A stretch of DNA of 64,000 nucleotides from Cricetomys ansorgei (Eukaryota; Chordata; Mammalia; Rodentia; Nesomyidae). Where the stretch lies: positions 8,940,001 to 9,004,000 of the forward strand of contig JAMJFZ010004031.1 of assembly GCA_026225945.1 (NCBI GenBank). The letters run 5' to 3'. Below are positions 45,480-54,722 of the stretch, one piece after another. The notes under the pieces are model-generated. The model saw nothing but the letters and a program-made list of their open reading frames with translations, had not been told where the DNA came from and ran no database searches. Within the stretch, counting starts at the first letter, position 1; every line of letters starts with the position of its first letter. A program made the position numbers and the translations under genes.

Positions 45480-45745
45480 GCATCAGTACCCTTCGTGATA
45501 CCTGGAAGTCTGCAGGATTCTCTGGATCCTGGGTGATGTCCTGGTGCCTGTGGGATGCCTGGACTCCTGAGGGGTACTGTGGTACACACCTGCAGAATGT
45601 CTGGGTGCCTGCAGGTACTCCAGGTGCCTGTGGGAGGCCTTGGGCATTGTAGGATGTTGTGGGGCCTATAGGATGACCCATTGCTTTCAAGATACCAGGG
45701 AGCCTGCTTTGTGTCCAGGTTTGGGCTACAAAGCCCAACTTCAGG
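45480..45745. repeat. Degenerate minisatellite-like tract
   Basis: About 260 bp of imperfect units built around 'ggtgcctg(c/t)(g)gg' and 'gatgcctgga', e.g. 'ctgggtgcctgcaggtactc' and 'aggtgcctgtgggaggcctt'. The unit length is irregular. It yields minus-strand ORFs of 109 and 96 codons rich in Pro, Gly and His, which I attribute to the repeat. Confidence 0.55.
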
Positions 45746-45876
45746 TAAAACTCCATCCTGCCTCATCCAGGTCAAAGTTCACAATCAGAGCCATCTTCTG
45801 CCTCCAAAGACCATGGTGAAGCCTGCCATCTTTGCTCCTGCCACACAAGCCTGACTTAATTTTCATTCATTCATTT

Positions 45877-45879
45877 CAT

Positions 45880-45918
<39 letters not shown>

Positions 45919-45921
45919 TTT
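45877..45921. repeat. (TTTA)n microsatellite
   Basis: About 11 uninterrupted TTTA units. Confidence 0.98.
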
Positions 45922-46059
45922 TCGTGGGTTCTTTTTGTTGTTGTTTGTGTTTTCTTTTTTAAGGGCAAAAAGGTGGGAGGGTGGAATAGGGAGAAGTGGA
46001 AAGAGAGTGTTATGGAGATACACTGTATGAAACTCAAATTATTAATAAAAGTATATATA

Positions 46060-46395
46060 TAAATTGGGCATGATGGGGTGCACTTTTCTGTTTGTTTTGA
46101 TCTTTTAAAAATAACGTGTGAATACTCTGTCTGTATGCACACCTGCATGCCAAAAGAGGACATCAGATCCCATTATAGATGGTTGTGAGCCACCATGTGG
46201 CTACTGGAAATTGAACTTAGAACCTCTGGAAGAGCAGCCAATATTCTTAACCGCTGAGCCATCTCTCCAGCCCTGATGGGGGTGCACTTCTTTTCCCAGC
46301 AGTGGAGTGGCAGAGACAGATGGATTTCTGGGTTTTACTGGTCACTAGCTGGCAAGATCCAGGTCATGTGAGAAACTGTCTCAAAAAACATGGTG
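46060..46395 (+). mobile_element. B1 SINE split by a B2
   Basis: Left piece 'ttgggcatgatggggtgcac' and right piece from 46274 ('cagtggagtggcagagacag', 'gtgagaaactgtctcaaaaa') form one B1 once the B2 is removed. Confidence 0.8.
46088..46273 (-). mobile_element. B2 SINE nested in B1, with target-site duplication
   Basis: 'cagatcccattatagatggt', 'cgctgagccatctctccagc'. The B1 sequence tgatgggg(g)tgcactt is repeated at 46071-46087 and 46274-46292, the expected target-site duplication. Confidence 0.93.
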
Positions 46396-46504
46396 AATGA
46401 TAGCTGAGGAACTATACCTTAGGTTGATCTCTGGCTTCCGTGGGATATATGCACATGTGAATACTCACAAACACATATGCATGCTATGTATACGTACATA
46501 CAAA

Positions 46505-46830
46505 AAAGGGACACAGGAGAGGGCTCAGTGATTAAAGTGCTTGCCGTCCAAGTGTGAGGACTGGTGGTTGGATTTCCAACCCTCATGCAAATGCAGCCAG
46601 CACTCTGAGGCAGAGAGAGAGGATCTCTGGAGGAAGCTGGCCATCCAGACTGGCTTTATCTATGAGTTCCGGATTTTGTCAAGAGACCTGACTTAATGAG
46701 TAAGGTAGATGATGATTGAGGAAGACTCCCAGTTTTGACTTTGTGTCACCACATGCACTTGAAGACACCTGCATACATACACACACACACAAACACACAT
46801 ACACACATACAGACATATGCTTCCGCTCAC
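46505..46830 (+). mobile_element. B4-type composite SINE
   Basis: 'acacaggagagggctcagtg' (tRNA-like), 'ccagcactctgaggcagaga' (B1-like), ending in CA-rich sequence. Confidence 0.75.
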
Positions 46831-46864
46831 CTCTGAACACTCACACACACAGGCACACGCAATC

Positions 46865-47075
46865 GAGGGCCAACAAAATGGCTCCGCAGGTGAAGGAGGC
46901 TGCCACCAAGCTTGATGACCTAGATTTGATCCCTGGGACCCACTTGGTGGAAAGAGAGGACTGAGTCTTGCAATTTATCTTCTGCCTTCTACAGGTGAGC
47001 TGTGACACATGTGTAAACCGCCTCCCTCACACGTAAAATAACAATAGTAAAAAGTAAAAGAAATAAAAAAGTCAC
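46865..47075 (+). mobile_element. B3/B4-type SINE
   Basis: 'caacaaaatggctccgcagg', 'gatttgatccctgggaccca', 'cacgtaaaataacaatagta'. Ends 160 bp before Ola1 exon 4. Confidence 0.75.
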
Positions 47076-47236
47076 AATACATAAAAAGTTTATTTTGGGG
47101 GCCATTAATTTATCAAGTTATTATGTAATTTCCAGACTTTGTTCCAGGAAGCAGTAGTTAATTTGTGAGAAATGTTTTGAGAATTCAGTTGGTTGGTAAC
47201 AGGTCCTTTATAATAAAATTGTCTTTTGTATTTCAG

Positions 47237-47364
47237 CAAGATTCCTGCTTTCTTGAATGTAGTGGATATTGCTGGCCTCGTGAAAGGAGCTCACAATGGG
47301 CAGGGCTTGGGAAATGCCTTTTTATCTCATATTAGTGCCTGTGATGGGATTTTTCACCTAACAC
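47237..47364 (+). CDS. Ola1: Ola1 coding exon 4: G3 (DxxG) motif
   Basis: This 128 bp exon completes Ser82 and encodes residues 83-124 plus the first base of codon 125 (expected Arg, CGN). Acceptor tttgtatttcag ends at 47236; donor gtaagt starts at 47365. It carries the G3 motif Asp92-Ile-Ala-Gly95 (Walker B Asp), followed by Leu96 where Ras has its catalytic glutamine. Obg/YchF proteins belong to the group with a hydrophobic residue at this position (HAS-type NTPases), so this is not a defect. The glycine-rich [19 protein letters not shown] is the family's switch II region. The adenine-selecting G4 motif (NxxE type), the helical/coiled-coil domain and the TGS domain are encoded by later exons outside the window. 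Confidence 0.97.
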
Positions 47365-48321
47365 GTAAGTACAGTTGTTTATTTACTCATTAGATCAATG
47401 TGTGTGTGCATCTTTTTCCACATTGCCCAAATAGAAATGAGTGGTTTATAGAAGATAGCTTTGCTTTGTAAGATGAATCATGAGTTAGTTTGTTGATTTC
47501 TAACCTTAGTATTCCCATCGTTTCCACAAGCTATTATTGTGTAGCAAGTATATGCCATGGTATTATAGTCCGGTTGAATGTCATCCCTTGTTCTGGATTA
47601 GAGACCTAAGGTATGTTTCTGTGTAGACTGACTTGGTGATTATAAAGGCATTTTGACTTTTTTTTTTTTTTATTATTGTGCTGGGTAGAGCCCAGGACTC
47701 TGTGCATGCTTCTTATGTTGTGGAGCTCTCCTGCACTTCTGCTTTTCCACATACTGAGAGGGCAGAATTTATGATAGAGAAGGGGATTCTGTTTCAGAGG
47801 AACGGGAGGTACCCAGGGTATCTGTTAGAGATGGAAAGAGTAAGAAGAAAATCTAGATTGTTTCAACTAGTGCTTATGGAAGGCCAGAATGCAAAGGACA
47901 GTAAGAACCCTGGGTTCCTTCTGACCGTGAGAACAGTAACTGGGCATAGGGAAATGGTTTAGCCTTATAAGCAAGAGGACATGAGAAAGTCCAAGATGGA
48001 GGATCATCATTTGACAGGAATCCAGAAGAAGAGATAGTGAAACTTGAGATATCTAACTCGCAAACAGTAAAACTTTCAGGCGATTACTCTACGTAATCCT
48101 AATATTAGCATCAAACTTGGAAGACCCCTACCATCATTGGTACAGCTATCCTATAAACCTGAATAACCCTCAATATTCCGTTTTCATTTAATGTCTCCAC
48201 GGAACAAAAACTTGGGAGATTTGGGCTAAAATACAATGTTTACATGAGTCTTTAAGTCCTGTCTCAGTATACTGTTTTGTTTCAGGTCACTTGTGCTACT
48301 GAATAAAACACATGCTATTTA
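47365..48321 (+). other. Intron 4, 5' part, no recognised repeat
   Basis: Includes a T12-rich run at 47658-47670 and a 94-codon ORF (47678-47962) without family resemblance. Confidence 0.4.
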
Positions 48322-48530
48322 GGCTGGAGATACGGCTCAGAAGTTAAGAGCACTTCTGTTCTTCCAGAAAACCTGAATTTGGTTCACAACACCAACACCA
48401 GTGTCAGGTGGCTAAGAACTTCCTGTGAGCCAGCTCTAGAGGATCTGGAGCCTTTCTCTGGCCTCCACATACCTTCTCTCATGTGGCGTACGTACACATA
48501 GCTATACACACATTTAAAAAAAAAACTTTA
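48322..48530 (+). mobile_element. B3-class SINE
   Basis: 'aggctggagatacggctcag', A-rich tail. Confidence 0.88.
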
Positions 48531-48589
48531 AAAAAACCCACAAAAAACATGAGATTTGATGATTCTATCAGGTAGGCAGTCAGTAGAAT

Positions 48590-48850
48590 TTTATGGGCCT
48601 GGTGAGATGATGTGTGCCTGTGAGCCCTGTGCCAGGGATGCAGGGATAGACATATCTCTTAGGGGGTTCACTGGCCATCCACTCGAGCCAGTCAGTGAGC
48701 CTTAGGTTCAGTGAGAGACCTTGTCTCAAGAGAACAGTCAGAAAGAGCTTAGAAGGTAACTGATGTCAACTTTGTTTTCACGCACGTTGGCCTCCACACG
48801 GGCCCCTCACACGCACGAACATTTACACACATATCAGCATACACACACAA
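48590..48850 (+). mobile_element. B4-type composite SINE
   Basis: 'gtgtgcctgtgagccctgtg', 'agtgagagaccttgtctcaa', CA-rich end. Confidence 0.65.
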
Positions 48851-48924
48851 CTCTCGTTTGGATTGTCAGTTTACTTTACCTGTGACCATTAAAGAAGATC
48901 CTGGGTTATTAAAAGCTCATTAGG

Positions 48925-49130
48925 GGACCGGAGATACAGCGCGGAGATAGGAGCGTGTGCTGATCTCCAGAGGACCCACGTTTGCTTCCCAGGACCTACA
49001 TCAGCTGGCTTACAACTCTAGTTCCAGGAGATCTGACACCCAGACCTCCAATGGTCCCCTTGCACGTGCGCAAACCCACACGCAGCTACACACAAATATA
49101 CACATAATTAAAAATAAAGTAAATTTTAAA
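48925..49130 (+). mobile_element. B3-class SINE
   Basis: 'gaccggagatacagcgcgga', 'cgtttgcttcccaggaccta', tail 'aaaataaagtaaattttaaa'. Confidence 0.8.
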
Positions 49131-49144
49131 AAAAACCACTTATT

Positions 49145-49240
49145 AGGGATCGGAGTATAGCTTGGTGGGAAAGAATTTGCCTAGCACGTGTAAAATCTGT
49201 CTTTTGTCTCCAGCAGTGCCCTACCCCCACAGGAAAGTTT
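49145..49240 (+). mobile_element. ID-like SINE
   Basis: 'atcggagtatagcttggtgg', 'atttgcctagcacgtgtaaa', 'tctccagcagtgccc': tRNA-Ala-type order. Confidence 0.65.
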
Positions 49241-49649
49241 CTAGTGTTTATAAAGAACACTAGACATTCATATTCCGAAGAGTTATTTAGTAGATTAAAC
49301 TGCTTTTGAAAATAAAATAAATATCTCTTATGCTTAGTGTGTATTACTTTTGAAGACAATTTTATTGTTGGGAGCATCTGGTTTTAAATGCCGTGTACCA
49401 GTTTGTTTGTTTTGAAGCTAATTTTCCATCTTACCTCTTCAGGTTAGTTATTTACATAAACTGAGGCAACTTTTTAAAATAAAAACATTGCCAAAGCCTT
49501 CATTCACTCTGAAGCAAAAAAACAATGTGATTTTCAGAGTGGTTTTTGAAGTAGCGCCATAGATGCAACTGCGTAGGAGCTCACTGAGACCCGCTGTAGC
49601 ACCAGGAAAAGTCATTTTAATGATACCATTTGAGGATAACACAGTTTGA

Positions 49650-49790
49650 ATGATACAGTGTGTTCGTGTGTGCTTTGGGGGTGCATATGTGCATGTGTTT
49701 TTGCATGAGTATGTGTGATTGCGGGGATCAAAGTCCAGGCCTCTTCATGCTAGCGCTACCATTGAACCATACCCAAAACCCTCAGCCTAA
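49650..49790 (-). mobile_element. Possible ID/B4-type SINE end
   Basis: 'ggatcaaagtccaggcctct', 'catgctagcgctaccattga'. Reverse strand; weak. 49241-49649 has nothing recognised. Confidence 0.5.
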
Positions 49791-50004
49791 GTATGTGTTT
49801 TAGAGTCCAACTGAGTGAATATTGGCTCCCACTGATAGTTATAAAGCTGAAAAAAAAAAAAATCTATTCTTTCGACCATAGTTTTCCACGTAAAGTGAGA
49901 ACAGCAATGCTGTCCTACCTACATAATTATTTTGTAGGAAATATGAGATGTCTTATGTTACCACATGTAAACTGTTGTTTATAATGCTGATTTTTTTTAT
50001 GAAT

Positions 50005-50155
50005 ATAGGTTTTATTTTATATGTTTTTTGAGATACAATCTTACTATGTAGATCTGACTGGCCTGGAACTTGCTATGTAGACCAGGTTGGCCTTGAACTA
50101 CCTCTGCCTCCCAAATGGTGAGATTAAAGGCATGTGCCACTATGCCCATCTGTGA
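50005..50155 (-). mobile_element. B1 SINE
   Basis: 'gtagaccaggttggccttga', 'tggtgagattaaaggcatgt'. Confidence 0.9.
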
Positions 50156-50364
50156 ATGCAGATTTTAAGTGTCAAGTGTATTTTCTTTCCTTTTCTTTGT
50201 ATATTAAAAATTCTGTTAACATACATAACATTTGTTGATTTAATTATTGTTATGTATAAAGTTTCAGTGTATTAAGTACATTCCAGTTGTTTGATAGCCA
50301 GTGTCACTGTCCAGTTTTAGAGACTTAAAAAAATGTTCACGTTTACTATGCTTTCTTTTGGAGT

Positions 50365-50570
50365 TCTGAAAATGTGTGTTTTGCTCACATTTTATCTCTG
50401 TGCACTATGTGCATGCGTGGTTCCCTTGGAGGTCTGAAGAGGGTATTGGGTCCCCTGAAACTCTTATATATACATGGTTGTAAGCTGCCATGTTAGTGCT
50501 GGGAATCAAACCCAGGTTCTTCAAAAGAGCAACAAGTGCTTTTAATTGCTGAGCCATCTCTCTAGCCCAA
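50365..50570 (-). mobile_element. B2/B3-class SINE
   Basis: 'gctgggaatcaaacccaggt', 'ttgctgagccatctctctag'. Confidence 0.9.
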
Positions 50571-50579
50571 ATATTTGGT

Positions 50580-50772
50580 TTTCATTGTATGCAAGCGTTT
50601 GGCCTACTTATATATATGTGCACCATGTCTGTTGATCACAACTTGTCTGTTGATCACAATTTGTCTTGTGGTGGATCCTCTAAAACTGATTGACAGTTTT
50701 GAGCTGCCATATGTGTGCTGAGAGCCAACCATGTCCTCTGCAACCGTGTCTCTACAGCCCCTTTAAGAGACT
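50580..50772 (-). mobile_element. B2/B3-class SINE with internal 18 bp duplication
   Basis: 'ctgattgacagttttgagct' and a mutated 3' part. Contains two adjacent 18 bp copies at 50626-50643 and 50644-50661 differing at one base. Confidence 0.7.
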
Positions 50773-51224
50773 TCTTCAGCCCCTCAAACCAAAACTACAC
50801 ACGTGTTAAACAGCACTCTACAGTGCTCCTATTCCCTCCTCCTCCTGACAACCACCATGCTGCTGTCTCTGAATTTGACTACTCTGAGTATCTCAAGTCA
50901 GTGGATCATATAGTATTTTCTCTTTTTGAGACTAGCTTATTTTATGCTTTGTTATTTAACTACTACATCATTGTTCATAGTATGACTATCTCAGGGGTTA
51001 CTGAATAGCTTCCTATTTATTACATATAGCTTTAAAAATTGCAGTTGTTGCTAATGAATATTCTTAACGTAGCTGACTTCTTTGTGCATCTCTGGTATTT
51101 CTCAAAGAGACAGACTTAGCAGAAGGATTAATGAGAGAGGGATGAAAATATATATATATAAAACACTTAAAATTCTGTTAGGTTCCAGGCTCCTCTATCT
51201 CCATGAGAGGTTTAATTTCCTTCC

Positions 51225-51366
51225 TTTCTTTTGTTTTCTTCTTTTTTGGGACATGTTTCTTTGTTGTAACTCTGACTGTCCTGGAAATTGCTCTGTAGAC
51301 CAGAACTATCTCCCTACCTCTGCCTCTGAAGTTCTGGGACTAAAGGCATGTTCCATCACCGCCAAG
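51225..51366 (-). mobile_element. B1 SINE
   Basis: 'gactgtcctggaaattgctc', 'gttctgggactaaaggcatg'. Confidence 0.85.
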
Positions 51367-51524
51367 GCATATTTAATTTTCTAATATTAATTTTTGAAAA
51401 ATAGATAAAATAAGTTTAAAATACATAATGGTAGGATATACATTGATAAATATTGTTCCTTTTTACTTTATGATTTTTCTGTTTAACTTTTATATTTAAT
51501 GGTAGTTACTAGTTTCCTGGACTT

Positions 51525-51670
51525 TTTTTTTTTTTAAAGACAAGCTGTCATGCAGCCTTAGACTGACTTTGAACTTACTGTATAGCCAAAGATGACCTCG
51601 AACTCCTGATCCTTCTTTTTCTACTCTCTGAGTGCTGGGACTACAGACACGTACCACTACTAGTGTATAT
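51525..51670 (-). mobile_element. Diverged B1-like SINE
   Basis: 'gaacttactgtatagccaaa', 'ctctgagtgctgggactaca'. Confidence 0.75.
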
Positions 51671-51680
51671 TGTGCCATGT

Positions 51681-51704
51681 GCACGCACGCACGCACGCAC
51701 GCAC
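51681..51704. repeat. (GCAC)n microsatellite
   Basis: Six GCAC units; CpG-containing, so prone to decay, and therefore probably recent. Confidence 0.95.
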
Positions 51705-51769
51705 CAAAAAAAGAAAAAAGAAATGAAACCCATGTAGGGGAATAACCCTGTATGAAAGCTAGGGTCTAC

Positions 51770-52473
51770 ATTCCAGGGGCCACATTCAGAGGCTTATGTG
51801 GTCTGGATGGAATGTAGACACTCCTTTAATCCCAGTATTCAGAAAGTAGTTGTAGTCCATGCCTTTAATCCCTAGAAAAAACAGTGGAAGCAGACACAGG
51901 AAGCAGAACTCAAAAGGAGTTAGTGTCACATAGGAAATGATGGCTGAGATGAGTCAGAATGAATGACAGACAAAATGACTAATCAGAGGAAGAGTTAGCA
52001 GAGTAAGGCTATGTCCAACTTTCACGAGAAAAGGCTAGGTCTCAGCTCAGTAAGAGTTACATAGGAGTTGTAGTCATTCAGTTTAGGAGCAGATAGAAAA
52101 GTCAGTAAGTTGAGAAGCAATTTGAAGAGTCAGTGGGTGCCACATACCACGTGTGGAAGGATCCAGCCTTTTCCACAAATGGGTTCACAAAAACTCTACT
52201 CAGGAGGAAGTACGAGACAGAGTGGTTCGTTCTTCTATGGGATCCAAAGAAATGGCATGCACGATTGCACTTTGAAATGACACGTAGAACACGCTTTAGA
52301 AGTAAAACTCAGAAGCGTTTTTAATAGGGGAATAACAGTATACATATTAAGAAGAGAAGGAGGGAGAGAAAGACTGACAATGTACATTACTGGGGAGAAG
52401 AAGAGAAAAGAGGAGAGAAAGACTGACTATGTACATTGCTAGGAGAGAACCCTGACAGAGAGAGAGGGAGAGG

Positions 52474-52504
<31 letters not shown>

Positions 52505-53530
52505 ACTGCTCTGGCAAAAACTTTAAAAAGCCAAATGCAGTTTTTTGGTATGCAGATGTTGGTCAGGTCTCCAGAGGAGAGGGTTTGACATGCAGATATA
52601 ATCGCTTGCAGGAGTCAGTCACTGCCCAGGGAGGAGCCTGTGTCCTTCCTCCTGCGACTTACAAACTTTAAGGTTATCTTGTTTACTATCAAAGAACATT
52701 TGATTCAATAACCCATAATTGGCTGAATGTTACTGTTGGCTGAATAATATCTCTATCTGCCTCAAACAGAGCAGGGTGTCATGCAGGCGCCAAAGGATTT
52801 TTTATGGTTTTTAGCTCTTTGGTCAGTATTTATTTTTTCTCTATCCAGGCTCTTTTTGCTTCTATCTGTTAAAGGCTTGTCTTTTCCTGGAAGGACCAAC
52901 GCCCACCCCAGGAATAGTATTTACAATGTACTATCAGTGTGCATAGGTAGCCCCACACATGCCGGGACTTAGAAGGCTGCAAGCTTATTTTACAGTATCA
53001 GTTACTTTTGAGTAAAATGGCTATGTCCTCTTCTCAGCCAACAGCAGCCAGCTCAGGTATTACGAGGCCATGCAGACATTATTATTATTGATGAAAGGCT
53101 TTTTGTTGCCATTACAGCAAAGAGGAGAGCAGGACAAAGAGCAAAATGGCTGGTGAGCTGAAATTCTCTGGCCAGGGAGCCTGGAACTTTGTCATGCAGT
53201 CTTCATTCATGTTACCAGGGTATTGGGACTCCCAGCAAGGTGAGAAGCAGGCTGAGAAGTCAGTTGAGGAGCAGTTAGCAGAGTAAATGAAAGCACCAGT
53301 TTCCGAGGAGTTACAGAAGCTGAGACTGGGGTAAGTTACAGAGCAGGCAGTTAGATCAGAGGCAGGAAAGGTTGAAATGCTCTAGGGCTCCAGCGCTCCT
53401 GGCAAGAACCAGTGATTTAATTAGACAAAGGATTAACTGAGTTTGCCCCGAATCAATGTATAAAATCTACATAAACATCTACATCAACATCCATCCACAT
53501 CTACTTCCACAAAACCAGCCTGTAATAAGT
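51770..53530 (+). repeat. Unassigned interspersed repeat, copy 2, split by a 1.1 kb insertion
   Basis: 51770-52135 and 53226-53530 parallel copy 1 at 31245: 'ccacattcagaggcttatgt', 'catgcctttaatcccta', 'ggaagcagacacaggaagca', and the terminal 'ctacat' repeats (53470-53510). The middle part, 52136-53225, has no counterpart in copy 1. Confidence 0.6.
52136..53225. mobile_element. Insertion of unknown family inside copy 2
   Basis: About 1.09 kb whose outer bases (TGGGTGCCACATACC left; GGTATTGGGACTCCCA right) are imperfect inverted repeats with TG...CA-like ends, as in a solo LTR. It contains an AG-rich low-complexity block at 52330-52502. No clear target-site duplication was seen and no coding region is evident. 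Confidence 0.45.
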
Positions 53531-54569
53531 AGCAAATCAATAATGCCACATAAAATTAATGATAAGAATGAGAAGTTACAGAGATAAACTGGATTAGGTT
53601 ATGTTAATATCAAGATTAAAGAGTACACTTACATTTTAAAGTGCTAGATGGGATTATTATTTTTATTTAGGGAAGTGCATAGTTTCATAGGTGCGTAAGG
53701 GAATGTAAAGATACTACATGGAAGAAGACTGAAAGCAGGATGAACAGTTGACATTTCAGCAGTCCAGCTTGAAGGTCTCAAGATAGGAACAAAGGATGGA
53801 AAGAATGAAGGAAGGAAGAAAGGAGTGGGCTCCATAATTCAGACTTGAGTGGAAAGATGATAAGAGATTCCCTGATTTTGTCACAGATCTTGAGTACTGC
53901 TCATTTATCAGTGTTCTGAAACATTACCATTACCCTCATTTTCCAAAGCTCTAAACAAAACTGTTTTGAGATAAGGGAATAAAAGCCATAAAAAGCAAAG
54001 AAGTTTGGTGTGTAGTGTGTTGTAGCTAATTTGAGAGGTATACATTGAATGGGTTTGAAAGCGCATCAAATAAAAATTCACATTCCTCTTGTGGGAGAAG
54101 GAAGATTGGGGGGGGATGGATAGCAAAGTATTATATCTGGTAGACCCTTCCTAATTTAACATTTATGTCTTGGAAGTTTTTTGATTTGATGTTAACTTTG
54201 TTGACTTGTGTGTGTGGTTATGGAGGCTGATAGACTTAGTAGATGAACATTTGATTGTTTCACGCTCATCCTCTCAGTAATAAGCTCCTCTCCACTTATC
54301 CCATTTACAGTGGTGTATGGGTTACAGTGTTCTGGGGTTAACAGCATGATACTGGGTGTCCCTTGCAAATGTAAAGTACACCAGTTTGGGAACATAAAAG
54401 TGCATTACTTGTATTCTCTCATAATCGTTATAACACTAAGCTCAAAACCTCTTTTTGACCTGTAATTTACTCTCTTTTTAATTTTATTTTCAGTGAAGAG
54501 TCTATTTTAGTAAGTGTAGAATTTCAGATTTTAGAATAACTGCCAGTTGTGTGGTGGGATTTCATTTAT
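53531..54569. other. Intron 4 stretch, unrecognised
   Basis: No named repeat or exon found. Confidence 0.4.
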
Positions 54570-54722
54570 TTATTAATTTTAGACAGGCTCTATCTAGTTA
54601 TGTAGTTCTTGCTATCCTGCAACTCACTATGTAGCCGAAGCTGGTATCAAACTCACAAGAGGTCCACCTGTCTCTGTGTCCCACATACTGAGATTAAAGG
54701 CATGTGTCACCATGCTTGTCTA
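54570..54722 (-). mobile_element. B1 SINE
   Basis: 'cttgctatcctgcaactcac', 'actgagattaaaggcatgtg'. Confidence 0.88.

Larger units (their letters stand above)
50195..51130 (-). mobile_element. Old L1M 3' UTR, antisense, split by two SINEs
   Basis: 50195-50340 ('gtattaagtacattccagtt') and 50775-51130 ('gaatttgactactctgagta') are consecutive parts of one ancient L1 end, separated by the SINEs at 50365 and 50580. Confidence 0.75.

Noticed and set aside
45446..45775. 109-codon and 96-codon Pro/His-rich minus ORFs
   Set aside because: Products of the GC-rich degenerate tandem tract in intron 3.
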